Part shown: positions 33,950 to 43,396 of the stretch, piece by piece
Position numbering within the stretch: position 1 is the first letter of the stretch
Layout: each line of letters starts with the position of its first letter
Origin: Priestia aryabhattai B8W22
Lineage (GTDB): Bacteria > Bacillota > Bacilli > Bacillales > Bacillaceae_H
Reading direction: 5' to 3'
DNA length: 64,000 nt
Assembly (NCBI RefSeq): GCF_000956595.1
Contig: NZ_JYOO01000001.1
Location: 186,001-250,000, forward strand
Program-made: the position numbers and the translations under genes
The notes under the pieces: generated by a model
What the model was told of the DNA's origin: nothing
Seen by the model: only the letters and a program-made list of their open reading frames with translations
Databases searched by the model: none

Positions 33950-34618
33950 TTATTCATATATAAATTTATAAATAGAATATAAATTATTATTGTATTTGAC
34001 ATCTTCACCATGTGAAGATGAAATTATAGACGGCTTAATTTCGTCTATAATTCGTCCACTATTAATGTTTTCAGTGATATCAACTGTGAACTTTCGAATC
34101 GGTGGATGTAAAGATTGAGCATTAGAAAAGAATAAGTCTCCAGTTAGCAGCACATTGTCACTTTTATGGTGGTATATCACATGTCCGGGCGTATGACCAG
34201 GTGTTAAATATACATCTAAAGGTAACGTTTTAATAATGTTATCACTTAAACTTTCAACTTGATGTTCCACGCCTGTTGTTTCTTTTTCTATCTTGTTTGG
34301 ATAAGGCTTCTCACCATTGATAAACGGAATTTCAATTTCGTGGGCGTAAATAGGAATATTTAAATGGTTTTTTAAATACCTGGCACCATTAATGTGATCT
34401 AAATGGCCATGTGTCAGTAAGATACTGTTAGGGATACCTAAAGATTTTGCTGCATTCAACTGTGCATACGCATAGTCTTCCATTCCGGTATCAATGAGAT
34501 AAACATCCTCACCATCCACTACGTACCATGTACTAATCTTAACTGGAATACCGACGACAGTTTCATAAGTGAGCCTATAAATATGCTCAGAGATTTGGAC
34601 GAATTCCAATTCATACAC
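33950..34618 (-). CDS. MBL-fold metallo-hydrolase
   Basis: A 222-residue metallo-beta-lactamase-fold hydrolase. LLTHGHLDHINGARYL is the HxHxDH zinc motif, TPGHTPGHVIYHH adds His ligands and LLTGDLFFSNAQS another Asp. GAAGGTGT precedes the ATG. It forms a pair with the nitrilase gene and is divergent from a HxlR regulator. Its substrate is unknown. Confidence 0.9.
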   Translation of the reverse strand: MYELEFVQISEHIYRLTYETVVGIPVKISTWYVVDGEDVYLIDTGMEDYAYAQLNAAKSLGIPNSILLTHGHLDHINGARYLKNHLNIPIYAHEIEIPFINGEKPYPNKIEKETTGVEHQVESLSDNIIKTLPLDVYLTPGHTPGHVIYHHKSDNVLLTGDLFFSNAQSLHPPIRKFTVDITENINSGRIIDEIKPSIISSSHGEDVKYNNNLYSIYKFIYE

Positions 34619-34711
34619 CTTCTTTTGATTTATTTGATATCATAAGTGTAGTCAGAAAAAATAGGAGTAACAAGAAGGCACAAATTTGTTACTACCCATT
34701 GAGGTGAGAGA

Positions 34712-35089
34712 ATGTCAGACTTTAAAAGTGATCAATACGGTCCTTGTACGTTAACTGTAAAGCAAGCCTGTCCAATTGAGTTAGCGATGCATATTATGGG
34801 TGGTAAATGGAAAGGCATTATTTTATCTTTATTATCAAAATCACCTATGTACTATAATGCAATGCGCCGTGAAATACCGGGCATTACTCAGCGCATTCTT
34901 ACACTCCAGCTTCGCGATATGGAAAAAGACGGATTAATAGAAAGAGAAGAAACAAGCGATAACCCTAAAAGAGTTTTATATTATTTAACAGAGCTTGGAG
35001 AAAGTTTTATCCCAATACTTAAATCTTTAGAGAAATGGGGCAATGCTTATATAAGTCAGCAGGAAGAAGGAATAAAAGAGTCCCAATAA
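34712..35089 (+). CDS. HxlR-family transcriptional regulator
   Basis: A 125-residue winged-helix HxlR protein. CPIELAMHIMGGKWKGIILSLL with a conserved Cys, YYNAMRREIPGITQRILTLQLR and DGLIEREE are signature stretches. Such proteins sense thiol-reactive stress or aldehydes. The GAGGTGA ribosome site lies before the ATG. It is divergent from the MBL-nitrilase pair by 94 bases and probably controls it. Confidence 0.9.
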   Translation: MSDFKSDQYGPCTLTVKQACPIELAMHIMGGKWKGIILSLLSKSPMYYNAMRREIPGITQRILTLQLRDMEKDGLIEREETSDNPKRVLYYLTELGESFIPILKSLEKWGNAYISQQEEGIKESQ

Positions 35090-35255
35090 TTAAGGAGAGT
35101 TCCTCTCTTTATTCCTTTAATATTTAACATACAATCAAACCTATCGTTCATACAAGCATCCATTTCTATTTACCATAATCAAGTTTAGGCATAGGAATAA
35201 GTTTTAACTATAAGCAAGAAAATATATATTAAATGACTATTATAACAAATGAGCG

Positions 35256-35714
35256 TTAGAGGTCTCTGTTTAAGTCGTTCAAAAAATCTGTCCCCGCAGC
35301 GTTGGGGATTTTACTTTTTACCCATTGTGCATGTTGTAATTTATTAGAAAGAGAAAGAAACGCTTCTCTATTGTGTGCATCGAGCAATTCGTTTATTTTG
35401 AAGTTCAAATAATTAATCTTTAGGTCCAAATCTGAAATAGAGCAAATACTTCCCTTAATATGTAATTCGTGAATATCATCTACATAGATAAAGAACTGAA
35501 ATTCGTTATTAATATCGATTAAACAATGCCAACCTAAGCAATCGACGTACTTGCGGTGATTTGTAATTGTCCAAACGTCTCCTTGACGAAAGTTAATCAT
35601 ATGCTGGTGCTGCTGTTCTGGACAGCAGCATCCTACTTCATGACAAAATGGTTCCATTATGACAAAAGTTTTATGACTTACAATTAATACATATAAATAG
35701 AGAATACTGTGCAC
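35256..35714 (-). CDS. IDEAL-like domain protein with Cys/His-rich start
   Basis: Up to 152 residues. The middle is a beta-rich region with WTITNHRKYVDCLGWHCLID, and the C-terminal INYLNFKINELLDAHNREAF followed by LSLSNKL resembles the roughly 37-residue IDEAL domain of Bacillus proteins. The start holds a Cys-His cluster (CHEVGCCCPEQQHQH) after residue 20 and could bind metal. The open frame begins at a GTG (35714) with a poor ribosome site, and the ATG at 35657 is an alternative. The family is not certain and the function unknown. Confidence 0.55.
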   Translation of the reverse strand: MHSILYLYVLIVSHKTFVIMEPFCHEVGCCCPEQQHQHMINFRQGDVWTITNHRKYVDCLGWHCLIDINNEFQFFIYVDDIHELHIKGSICSISDLDLKINYLNFKINELLDAHNREAFLSLSNKLQHAQWVKSKIPNAAGTDFLNDLNRDL

Positions 35715-35984
35715 CTTTTAAAAGTCTGAAAGTTCCTTATGAAAGTTGGCATGATTACTTTTGGTAACGGACTCTTTAGGATTTAGCCTATACATGACTA
35801 TAAACTTCCAAATTTAGTTTTCTATAAATGACAACTATAGTTACTTTAATTAAGAGATAGTGATAACGATACAAATACTAAAGTTTCTACTAATTTTTTT
35901 AGAATGGCATGATTTTTTTCATTTTCCTCTAGAAAAGGCATATGTTAGTTAATAGAAGCTACCTTAATTGTTGAAAGGAAAATT

Positions 35985-36920
35985 GTGCCTATGATTGCGT
36001 CAAAGGTTAAATTTACTGCCTCGTTATATGCAATAATGTCTATTAGTTTTTGGGGAATTTCCTTTGTCTCTACCAAAGCTGTTTTAGATAAACTGGATCC
36101 ATACACACTCCTTGTTCTTCGTTTTGGAATTGGGGCACTTTTTTTATTGGTATTATTAGTGCTAAAGCGATATCCATTAAACATTCCACTTAAGTATATT
36201 CCTCATTTAATTGTGTTAGGTATCCTTGGAGTATTCATTCATCAAGTTATTCAGGCAACAGCACTTCTCACAATAAATGCTTCTGCAGCAGGGTGGATTA
36301 TTTCGTTTTCTCCTGTATTTACGGTCATTCTCTCCGTATTTTTTTTGCATGAAAAGATGACTTTAATAAAAGCATCAGGGATTATTGTAGCTATTATTGG
36401 CGTTCTGCTGGTGACCACTTCTAGCAATCAGCATTCACTTCAGCTTCCGGTTAATATCGGTTACCTGTTAATGATTTTAAGTACATTAAACTGGGCAATC
36501 TATTCTGTCCTATTAAAAAAGCTGAATATCCAACTTCCCTCTCTTGTTGTTACGTTTTATATGTGTTTAATAGGGTTTACTCTAACAACTCCTTTTCTCG
36601 TAAGAAATAAAGGATGGGAGATCATTCCTTTTTTAACGAGCGTGGAGTGGGCTCATTTACTATTTCTCGGTGTATTCGTTTCAGGTGTTGCCTATTGGTA
36701 CTGGGCAAAGGCATTAGAAGTTTTAGAGGCGTCCCAGGTATCTGTGTTTCTTTATTTAGAACCCGTAGCGACATTGATAACAGCTGTTTTACTGTTACGG
36801 GAAAAGATTATTCCCGTCAGCATATTAGGAGGATTCATAATTATAGTGGGAGTGATTGTAGCCAATGGAAGACTACTAACTTTTTTAAGGTACTTGCCGT
36901 GGAGAAACAAACATTTGTAA
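35985..36920 (+). CDS. EamA/DMT-family transporter
   Basis: A 311-residue ten-helix drug/metabolite transporter with two EamA repeats, each starting with a glycine-rich helix (SISFWGISFVSTKAVLDKLDP; LGVFVSGVAYWYWAKALE). It likely exports a metabolite. GAAAGG seven bases before a GTG at 35985 favours this start, with ATG 35991 as alternative. It lies 50 bases before the cysteine-dioxygenase-like gene on the same strand. Confidence 0.88.
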   Translation: MPMIASKVKFTASLYAIMSISFWGISFVSTKAVLDKLDPYTLLVLRFGIGALFLLVLLVLKRYPLNIPLKYIPHLIVLGILGVFIHQVIQATALLTINASAAGWIISFSPVFTVILSVFFLHEKMTLIKASGIIVAIIGVLLVTTSSNQHSLQLPVNIGYLLMILSTLNWAIYSVLLKKLNIQLPSLVVTFYMCLIGFTLTTPFLVRNKGWEIIPFLTSVEWAHLLFLGVFVSGVAYWYWAKALEVLEASQVSVFLYLEPVATLITAVLLLREKIIPVSILGGFIIIVGVIVANGRLLTFLRYLPWRNKHL

Positions 36921-36970
36921 CCATATGAAAAACACAAAATTCGCTCTGCTCATAAGGAGGTAATGCTTGT

Positions 36971-37531
36971 ATGAGCTTAATTAAACAGGTAAAGCATATT
37001 TTAGATAAGTTGGACTCCCCCACTAAATTGGAACTGAGAGAGGCTCTTTTGGCTTTAGATATAAACTTTAATGATTTAAAACCACTATTGCAGTCGGCAA
37101 AAGACAAGCCATACTATAGAAAGCTTCTCTACCAAAATGACGAAGTAGAATTACTTGTTATGAATTGGTCAGCAATAGAGTGTGCTCCTCACGATCACGG
37201 TTATTCGCATGGATGGATTCAAGTAGTAAATGGTACAACTATAAATACGGTTTACGAAGTTAAAGAAAACCAAATGCCAGAAGAGCTGTTTTCTCAGCAT
37301 CAGGGAAAAGGTAAGCTTTTTTTTGCTCCCAAGAAAGGTGTGCACAAGATGAAGAGTGCTGAAGGCGCGGGTCTAGTTACTCTTCATCTCTACTCTCCCC
37401 CAATCAAGGAGATGATGGTTTATGATTTCAAAACATGCGCTGCTTGCATTGTATCCGATGATTGTGGAGCATGGTGGCCAGATCATCTTCGTCAAAAGGT
37501 AAAACAGATTCAATTAAAGAAGAAAGAATGA
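36971..37531 (+). CDS. Cysteine dioxygenase-type cupin
   Basis: A 186-residue cupin of the type I cysteine dioxygenase family. CAPHDHGYSHGWIQVVNG carries the iron-binding His 74 and 76, with a third His near 125 in KKGVHKMKS. It would oxidise a thiol such as cysteine to a sulfinate. The gene follows an EamA transporter, so sulfur metabolite handling is possible. A GGAGG-like site is before the ATG. Confidence 0.85.
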   Translation: MSLIKQVKHILDKLDSPTKLELREALLALDINFNDLKPLLQSAKDKPYYRKLLYQNDEVELLVMNWSAIECAPHDHGYSHGWIQVVNGTTINTVYEVKENQMPEELFSQHQGKGKLFFAPKKGVHKMKSAEGAGLVTLHLYSPPIKEMMVYDFKTCAACIVSDDCGAWWPDHLRQKVKQIQLKKKE

Positions 37532-37680
37532 TGTTTGTTGACCCTTGGAATATTTCTCATACAGAAACAAAATAACTGTTTAGTCGAGTTAAAGGACGTG
37601 CCTCACGAGATTTTCTTGCTTACAGTTAGCTTTCTTAGCAAGAAAACTCCACTAAACATAATCGATTTTATGTTAAACAA

Positions 37681-37714
37681 AAAAGACAGAAAGAGTCTAC
37701 TTCTTCCTGTCTTT
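37681..37714 (-). terminator. Hairpin terminator at the end of arsI
   Basis: AAAAGACAG-AAGA against TCTT-CTGTCTTTT. It can end both the leftward arsI transcript and the rightward dioxygenase unit. Confidence 0.7.
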
Positions 37715-37729
37715 TTTGTCATTTAAGCA

Positions 37730-38164
37730 TCAGCAACATGAGTTGCTTGCAGGTGACTTTTCATTCACCTCAACGCTATCCTCAGTCTTATGAACCTCAC
37801 TATCAGATTTCGTATAAAAAAACTCCCACTCGTTCCCGTCAGGATCTGTTACCCAGAATTTATCTTGTACAGCGTAGCAGCAGGTCGTATCTATTTCTTC
37901 ACGAGCAAAGAACCCCTCTTTTTCTAGTCGTGATTTATGAGAATGAATCTCCTCAGGAGTTTCTACTTGGAAGCCGAAATGATTCACTTGATTACCTTTT
38001 ACATCGTCACGTACGCTCAAGGTGAAATTTAATCCCGGTTCATCTAACAGGAATTTAGCATAATCTATTTTCGTTTTCACAGGTTGAACGCCAAATACCT
38101 TTTGATAAAACTTAATGGACGCCTCTAGATTTGTTACATTAATTCCTACATGAACATATTTCAT
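37730..38164 (-). CDS. arsI: ArsI-type C-As lyase / CadI-family glyoxalase protein
   Basis: A 144-residue vicinal-oxygen-chelate protein. His5, His62 and Glu114 fit metal binding, and the Cys95-Cys96 pair in TTCCYAVQDKFWVTDPDG is the hallmark of ArsI lyases, which split the carbon-arsenic bond of trivalent organoarsenicals. A C-terminal NSCC pair also occurs. It is co-directional with arsR 51 bases upstream in the ars cluster. A cadmium-induced CadI role is the less likely alternative. Confidence 0.82.
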   Translation of the reverse strand: MKYVHVGINVTNLEASIKFYQKVFGVQPVKTKIDYAKFLLDEPGLNFTLSVRDDVKGNQVNHFGFQVETPEEIHSHKSRLEKEGFFAREEIDTTCCYAVQDKFWVTDPDGNEWEFFYTKSDSEVHKTEDSVEVNEKSPASNSCC

Positions 38165-38214
38165 TTACACTTCCTCCTTCGCATGATAAACAATCTTATT
38201 TTGAATGTAGTAAA

Positions 38215-38550
38215 TTACGAGCATGAGCCGCTTTTACTTGTATCTTTTCTAAACAAGCAGCAAAGTTCTTCTGATAAGAGGTGGTTCACCTCTTTATCAT
38301 TTAAATCATAATAACTCCATGTCCCTTTTGTTTCTTTTGTGATGAGGTTTGCTTCTAATAAAATCTTTAAATGGTAGGAAAGTTTAGATTGAGACATCCC
38401 AAAGAATTCAGTTAGATCACATACGCATGTCTGTCCTCGCTGGCAGAGCTCATACATAATTTCTAATCTCTTTTGATCAGCAAGAGCTTTAAATTTTTGT
38501 TCGTACTGTTTAAATGGGTGCTTTCCTTCCTTGACTGTTTCCATTGTCAT
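38215..38550 (-). CDS. arsR: ArsR-family repressor (leftward)
   Basis: A 111-residue winged-helix metalloregulator. CVCDLTEFFGMSQSKLSYHLKIL is the metal-sensing Cys-x-Cys and recognition helix typical of arsenic-responsive ArsR. It precedes arsI and probably represses the ars genes until arsenite binds. One copy of an ATCAA-T6-TTGAT operator lies nine bases upstream. Confidence 0.9.
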   Translation of the reverse strand: MTMETVKEGKHPFKQYEQKFKALADQKRLEIMYELCQRGQTCVCDLTEFFGMSQSKLSYHLKILLEANLITKETKGTWSYYDLNDKEVNHLLSEELCCLFRKDTSKSGSCS

Positions 38551-38558
38551 TCTCCTTC

Positions 38559-38574
38559 ATCAATTTTTTTTGAT
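38559..38574. promoter_or_regulatory. ArsR operator candidate 1
   Basis: ATCAATTTTTTTTGAT, directly before the leftward arsR. The ATCAA/TTGAT arms recur twice more at 38796 and 38854. Confidence 0.7.
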
Positions 38575-38772
38575 TTAAAGTTCGAAGCTCTCGGCAGCTT
38601 TTTTAAAGTTACTGTATGTAGTTTCCCCTCTTAACGTAGGATCTTGATGAAAAAAACGCTGAAAGATTAGACTTTGTGCTTCCTTATAGTTCATCCCTTG
38701 AGTGTTCATAACTAAATGAAAATAGGTTCGAAAGTACGTAACTGATAAGTTTCCAGAGTTGTTGACTCTCAC
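38575..38772 (-). CDS. Small hypothetical protein in the ars cluster
   Basis: A product of 65 residues, MRVNNSGNLSVTYFRTYFHL and KEAQSLIFQRFFHQDPTLRG. GAGGGTG stands ten bases before GTG 38772; a frame from 38787 overlaps its own ribosome site. It lies between two operators, upstream of the leftward arsR, so it is likely under the same control. I do not recognise it. Confidence 0.55.
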   Translation of the reverse strand: MRVNNSGNLSVTYFRTYFHLVMNTQGMNYKEAQSLIFQRFFHQDPTLRGETTYSNFKKAAESFEL

Positions 38773-38795
38773 TGCTTTCACCCTCACTTTTATAA

Positions 38796-38811
38796 ATCAA
38801 TTTTTTTTGAT
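38796..38811. promoter_or_regulatory. ArsR operator candidate 2
   Basis: ATCAATTTTTTTTGAT, identical to candidate 1, just upstream of the small gene's ribosome site. Confidence 0.7.
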
Positions 38812-38853
38812 GTATTCATCATATCTGGAAAATTTAGATAAATCAAGACATTA

Positions 38854-38869
38854 ATCAATTTTTTTTGTT
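38854..38869. promoter_or_regulatory. ArsR operator candidate 3
   Basis: ATCAATTTTTTTTGTT, one mismatch from candidates 1 and 2, upstream of the rightward arsR-arsB-arsC unit. Confidence 0.65.
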
Positions 38870-38948
38870 TAATAGTAGTGTATATTTTTGTTGAATATAT
38901 AATAAAATACTTATATAATTATATTTGGAAATAAGGAGGTGAGTTGGA

Positions 38949-39296
38949 TTGGATGTAAAAGTACAAATAGAAATGGAGAAAGCAGCACAGATACTGAAGC
39001 TGCTTGGCGATAAGACAAGATTATCTATGATGAAACTGCTCCAAAATAACGAGTGCTGTGTTTGTGAGCTAGTTGAAATTTATAAAGCAAGTCAACCGGC
39101 TATTAGCCAACACTTGCGTAAATTAAGAGATATCGAACTTGTAAAGGAAAGACGACAAGGACATTGGATTTTCTATTCATTAAATAAAGAAAACGGCTAT
39201 TATCAGTTTGTCCTGAATATACTTGAATCTTTACCAAGCGAAGATGGACGATTAAAAGAACTAGAAAAGCAAGGATTACGCATTAGTTGTTGCTAA
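38949..39296 (+). CDS. arsR: ArsR-family repressor (rightward)
   Basis: A 115-residue ArsR paralogue. ECCVCELVEIYKASQPAISQHLRKLR carries the Cys-Cys-x-Cys metal site and recognition helix. AAGGAGG lies eight bases before a TTG at 38949. It heads the arsR-arsB-arsC unit, 18 bases before arsB, and is divergent from the other arsR. Confidence 0.9.
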   Translation: MDVKVQIEMEKAAQILKLLGDKTRLSMMKLLQNNECCVCELVEIYKASQPAISQHLRKLRDIELVKERRQGHWIFYSLNKENGYYQFVLNILESLPSEDGRLKELEKQGLRISCC

Positions 39297-39314
39297 TAGT
39301 AGGAGGTTTGTAAA

Positions 39315-40613
39315 GTGGTATCAGTTATAGTAGCCTCCTTCATCTTCTTATTGACATTGATTTTTGTCATTTGGCAGCCAAAGAACTTGTCTATTGGTTG
39401 GTCAGCGTGTGGAGGCGCAGTAATAGCTCTTTTAGCAGGTGTGGTTGATTTCCATGACGTGCTAGATGTAACTCAAATTGTATGGAACGCAACGTTAACG
39501 TTTATTGCAGTTATTATTATTTCTTTAATTTTAGATGAAATTGGATTTTTTGAGTGGGCAGCGTTACATATGGCACGAGCTGCAGGAGGTAATGGCGTTC
39601 GCATGTTTGTATATGTATCCCTCCTAGGAGCTGTAGTAGCCGCATTATTCGCTAATGATGGGGCAGCCTTAATTCTAACACCTATCGTACTTGCTATGGT
39701 GCGAGCACTTAAATTTGAAGATAAAATGGTCTTTCCTTTTATTATCGCCAGTGGATTCATTGCGGATACAACATCATTACCTCTTGTGGTAAGTAACTTG
39801 GTCAATATTGTATCAGCGGATTTCTTTGGAATTCGCTTTTCTGAATTTGCCTCACGCATGATTGTGCCAGATTTATTTTCACTTTTGGCAAGTATTGCTG
39901 TCTTGTATTTGTATTTTCGCAAAAGCATCCCTAAGAAATACAATCTAGCTGATTTACAGAAACCGGTTGAGGCCATCAAAGATGAGAAAATGTTTCGTTT
40001 ATCAGGAATTGTTTTATTCATTTTAGTTCTTGGTTACTTTATTGGTGAGTTTTTCGATATTCCCGTTTCTATTATTGCAGGAATTATCGCCATTTTATTC
40101 TTAGGAATAGCAAGAAAAAGCCCAGCTGTTCACACGAAAAAAGTGTTAGCAGGAGCTCCATGGGCAATTGTTTTCTTTTCCATTGGTATGTATGTTGTTG
40201 TGTATGGATTACGCAATGTGGGGCTAACTGAAGTACTAGCAAGCCTTATTCAAACAACCGCTGATCAAGGATTGTTTGCAGCAACCATTGGCATGGGATT
40301 TATTGCAGCCATTCTTTCATCGATTATGAACAACATGCCAACCGTGATGATTGATGCTTTGGCCATTGATGCAACTTCTGCAACAGGTACGATTAAAGAA
40401 GCTCTGATTTATGCAAATGTCATTGGTTCGGATCTAGGACCAAAGATTACACCTATTGGCTCTCTAGCGACGCTCTTATGGCTTCATGTTCTCTCGACAA
40501 AAGGAGTTAAGATTTCTTGGGGAACTTATTTTAAAACAGGTATTATCTTAACCATCCCAACATTGTTTATTACACTTGTTGGTTTATATATTTGGTTATC
40601 AATTATTTCTTAA
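39315..40613 (+). CDS. arsB: Arsenite efflux permease ArsB
   Basis: A 432-residue protein with about ten to twelve membrane helices of the ArsB/NhaD superfamily that expels arsenite or antimonite. [35 protein letters not shown] and [20 protein letters not shown] are hallmark motifs. It starts with GTG after AGGAGG. The gene lies between arsR and arsC. Confidence 0.95.
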   Translation: MVSVIVASFIFLLTLIFVIWQPKNLSIGWSACGGAVIALLAGVVDFHDVLDVTQIVWNATLTFIAVIIISLILDEIGFFEWAALHMARAAGGNGVRMFVYVSLLGAVVAALFANDGAALILTPIVLAMVRALKFEDKMVFPFIIASGFIADTTSLPLVVSNLVNIVSADFFGIRFSEFASRMIVPDLFSLLASIAVLYLYFRKSIPKKYNLADLQKPVEAIKDEKMFRLSGIVLFILVLGYFIGEFFDIPVSIIAGIIAILFLGIARKSPAVHTKKVLAGAPWAIVFFSIGMYVVVYGLRNVGLTEVLASLIQTTADQGLFAATIGMGFIAAILSSIMNNMPTVMIDALAIDATSATGTIKEALIYANVIGSDLGPKITPIGSLATLLWLHVLSTKGVKISWGTYFKTGIILTIPTLFITLVGLYIWLSIIS

Positions 40614-40637
40614 CACATCATAAAGGAGATTTTACAC

Positions 40638-41060
40638 ATGTCTAAAAAAACACTTTATTTCTTATGTACAGGTAACTCTTGCCGTAGCCAAATGGCTGAA
40701 GGATGGGCAAAAAAATATCTAAATAACGATGAATGGGATGTACGCAGTGCAGGATTAGAAGCTCATGGATTAAATCCTAACGCTGTAAAAGCAATGAAAG
40801 AAGCTGGTGTTGATATTTCAAACCAAACATCTGATATTATTGATCCTGAAATTTTAAATAATGCGGATTTAGTGGTTACATTATGTGGCCATGCAGCTGA
40901 TCATTGCCCCGTAACGCCTCCTCATGTGAAGCGTGAACACTGGGGATTTGATGATCCTGCAAAAGCAGAAGGAACAGACGAAGAGAAATGGACGTTCTTT
41001 CAACGCGTCCGTGATGAAATTGGTGAGCGTATTCAGCGTTTTGCCGAAACAGGTAAATAA
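40638..41060 (+). CDS. arsC: Arsenate reductase, thioredoxin-coupled
   Basis: A 140-residue low-molecular-weight phosphatase-type arsenate reductase. [15 protein letters not shown] is the P-loop with nucleophilic Cys10, and [11 protein letters not shown] supplies the redox Cys pair used by the thioredoxin-coupled class. It reduces arsenate to arsenite for ArsB. GGAG precedes the ATG and a terminator follows. Confidence 0.96.
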   Translation: MSKKTLYFLCTGNSCRSQMAEGWAKKYLNNDEWDVRSAGLEAHGLNPNAVKAMKEAGVDISNQTSDIIDPEILNNADLVVTLCGHAADHCPVTPPHVKREHWGFDDPAKAEGTDEEKWTFFQRVRDEIGERIQRFAETGK

Positions 41061-41070
41061 TTAATCCAGA

Positions 41071-41098
41071 AGCAGTCTATTTGTGTAGACTGCTTTAT
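41071..41098 (+). terminator. Terminator of the arsR-arsB-arsC unit
   Basis: AGCAGTCT and AGACTGCT flank a short loop and are followed by a T-rich stretch, 11 bases after arsC. Confidence 0.8.
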
Positions 41099-41233
41099 TT
41101 CTTCCTAACAAGTAATTATTTATATTAAAATAAAAAGTATAACTAGCAGATAGTGCAGTAAATAATTTTCCAGCCTCAAACAGAATCCCAGTAAGCAACT
41201 CCCTAAAGGATATCCTCTGAAAAGAAACTGTCG

Positions 41234-42556
41234 TTAAAAAAGCCTAGGAGATATGATGGTAGAACTTTGTATTTCTTGCCCCTTCCATATCCATCGGTTC
41301 GCTGTATCTCTACCTTTATTTAGATATATATTATTATTAAGCTGATTATATTTATTTGAGTAATGAAGATTGGCCAGAAGCAAATTAGATTTTATTGAAA
41401 CCATAATATTATTGTTGATAGTGTTATGAGTTGCATGATATTGCATCAGTAATTGACCGCCATCCATGTTCATCGTATCATTTCCATATAAAATATTATG
41501 TTCAATAAGAGTATTTATCGTTCCTCCACGTTTTTTATCATAGCCTCCAATTGAAATTCCTGTAAAACGATTTTTATAAATCATATTCCGTATGACTTGA
41601 ACATTTCTAGTTTGTTTACCATGGTGTTCACTTGCGATTTCTATTCCTAGATCGTTATGACTTGAAACGTTATTCTCAATAACAACATCTTTTCCTCCGT
41701 CTACGTAGATTCCGCCAGCGGAGTATTCATGTTTGTAAGCAGGGTTTGAATAACTGCTGACATTGTAAATATGGTTTTCACTAATAAGTCCTTCACGGGC
41801 TTGGTCATATTTCTCAATAGGAGCTACTTTTTCAAAGCCAATTACGTCAATCCCAATATTATCAACGTTTCGAATTATATTAGCATTGACCATAAAATCT
41901 TTAACATTCCCATTTAGAGTCAACGCTTCACTAAAACCTAAGGTTAGGTTTTCAAGTAGGTTTTCCGATATTTCAATGTTTTCTAATGAACGCGGCGCTT
42001 TAGATCCATAAAAAGCTACTCCATGAGCGTTTCCATTTTTATGTGCAGTCTTAATATCGAAAATATGATTATTAATGATTCGAAGGTTCTTTCCACTTCC
42101 CTCTACTAAAATACCACATGGTGTATTTTGTTCCTTAGAAGTAGAAAAATGACCTATATTCAAACCTTGAATCGTTATGTAGCTCTTATTTTTTATGCTA
42201 ACTAGCCCTCCATCTATAGAACGGCTTTTTATTTTTTCTCCACTAATAAGGGGCTTTTCACTTTTATAGTTCCTGAAAATAATAGGCTCTTGTTTAGTAC
42301 CTGAACGGCTAATAATTAATTGTTCGTAATAAATACCACCTCTGATGTAAACCGTAGTTCCGGGCTGAGCTGCTTCACTTGCCTTTCTTAATGTTCTAAA
42401 AGGTTTGCTTTTAGTACCTAGGTTTTTGTCATCCCCTGTAGGAGAAACATAAATTTCATGATGTATTATAGGAGCTGCTGAAGGTTGATTAGCTGCCTCA
42501 ACCCTTTGGTTTATACAGCATAGTAAAAGAAGAAGAATACCAACTGCTTTTTTCAT
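41234..42556 (-). CDS. Secreted right-handed beta-helix protein
   Basis: 440 residues. MKKAVGILLLLLCCINQRVEA is a signal peptide in the shape expected, followed by EIYVSPTGDDKNLGTKSKPFR (a DUF1565-type start) and many beta-helix coils with repeated NNxI/ENNxx patterns (NISENHIYNVS, VVIENNVSSHND, TLIEHNILYGND). Such folds belong to pectate-lyase-like polysaccharide-active or surface proteins. AAGGAGG eight bases before ATG 42556 fixes the start; the frame extends upstream to 42586 without need. It is monocistronic. No catalytic residues can be assigned. Confidence 0.82.
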   Translation of the reverse strand: MKKAVGILLLLLCCINQRVEAANQPSAAPIIHHEIYVSPTGDDKNLGTKSKPFRTLRKASEAAQPGTTVYIRGGIYYEQLIISRSGTKQEPIIFRNYKSEKPLISGEKIKSRSIDGGLVSIKNKSYITIQGLNIGHFSTSKEQNTPCGILVEGSGKNLRIINNHIFDIKTAHKNGNAHGVAFYGSKAPRSLENIEISENLLENLTLGFSEALTLNGNVKDFMVNANIIRNVDNIGIDVIGFEKVAPIEKYDQAREGLISENHIYNVSSYSNPAYKHEYSAGGIYVDGGKDVVIENNVSSHNDLGIEIASEHHGKQTRNVQVIRNMIYKNRFTGISIGGYDKKRGGTINTLIEHNILYGNDTMNMDGGQLLMQYHATHNTINNNIMVSIKSNLLLANLHYSNKYNQLNNNIYLNKGRDTANRWIWKGQEIQSSTIISPRLF

Positions 42557-42731
42557 AAGATCCTCCTTAAAGTTAATGAATTTCACTTGCGAGATTTTTA
42601 AATTATACTATGGTTCTTTTAATAAGGATGTAAATAATCGCACTATGTCTTATTATTTTTTAAAACTACAGCAATTTTTACATTTAAAACGGAAAGTGCT
42701 AAAGTAATGCTAGAATGTGGAGGTTTGAGAA

Positions 42732-43256
42732 ATGAATAAGGAACTTAAGTTACGTCCTTTGGAAAGAGAAGACTTAAAATTTGTCCATGAACTCAATAAT
42801 GATGCAAATATTATGTCTTATTGGTTTGAAGAGCCTTATGAAGCTTTTGTAGAGCTACAGGATTTATATGATAAACATATTCACGATCAAGGTGAGCGTC
42901 GTTTCATACTTGAAAAAGACGGGGATATGCTTGGGTTAGTGGAATTAGTCGAAATTGATTATATTCATCGTAGAGCAGAGTTTCAAATTATTATTGACCC
43001 TACATATCAAGGTCATGGTTACGCCATGGTTGCCACAAACCTAGCAATGAATTATGCCTTTTCGGTATTAAATATGCATAAACTTTACTTAATTGTAGAC
43101 AAGGAAAATGAAAAAGCCATTCATATCTATAAGAAGGTTGGTTTTTCTATTGAAGGCGAGTTAAAGGATGAATTTTTTGTTGATGGAAGCTATCATAACG
43201 CTATAAGAATGTGTATGTTTCAAAAAGAATATTTACAAACCAAAAATAAAAACTAA
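42732..43256 (+). CDS. speG: Spermidine N1-acetyltransferase
   Basis: A 174-residue GNAT enzyme. [56 protein letters not shown] and [20 protein letters not shown] are strikingly like enterobacterial SpeG, which acetylates spermidine and spermine to lower their toxicity. The Q/R-x-x-G-x-A acetyl-CoA site is in QGHGYA. GGAGG sits before the ATG. The high identity to the proteobacterial enzyme hints at transfer, although SpeG also occurs in other Bacillus. Confidence 0.93.
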   Translation: MNKELKLRPLEREDLKFVHELNNDANIMSYWFEEPYEAFVELQDLYDKHIHDQGERRFILEKDGDMLGLVELVEIDYIHRRAEFQIIIDPTYQGHGYAMVATNLAMNYAFSVLNMHKLYLIVDKENEKAIHIYKKVGFSIEGELKDEFFVDGSYHNAIRMCMFQKEYLQTKNKN

Positions 43257-43326
43257 GGTTGAATTAGTATAAGCTTCCTGCTCATTAAAAAAGAAGAAAG
43301 AATGAGAATGGGCTTCTGTTAATACA

Positions 43327-43370
43327 AAGAGAAAAACTCCTGTTCAGACGCAACAGGAGTTTTTCTCTTT
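43327..43370. terminator. Long perfect terminator
   Basis: AAAGAGAAAAACTCCTGTT pairs fully with its complement around a six-base loop, closing after speG. A TGTATATGATATACA palindrome follows at 43378. Confidence 0.85.
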
Positions 43371-43396
43371 GTAAGCTGTATATGATATACAAATTT

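Noticed and set aside
43376-43393. TGTATATGATATACA palindrome after the speG terminator as another copy of the dispersed element
   Set aside because: ATGKTAACTA is missing and the sequence corresponds to the divergent AT-rich stretch before 33131 in the parent of the duplicated segment.
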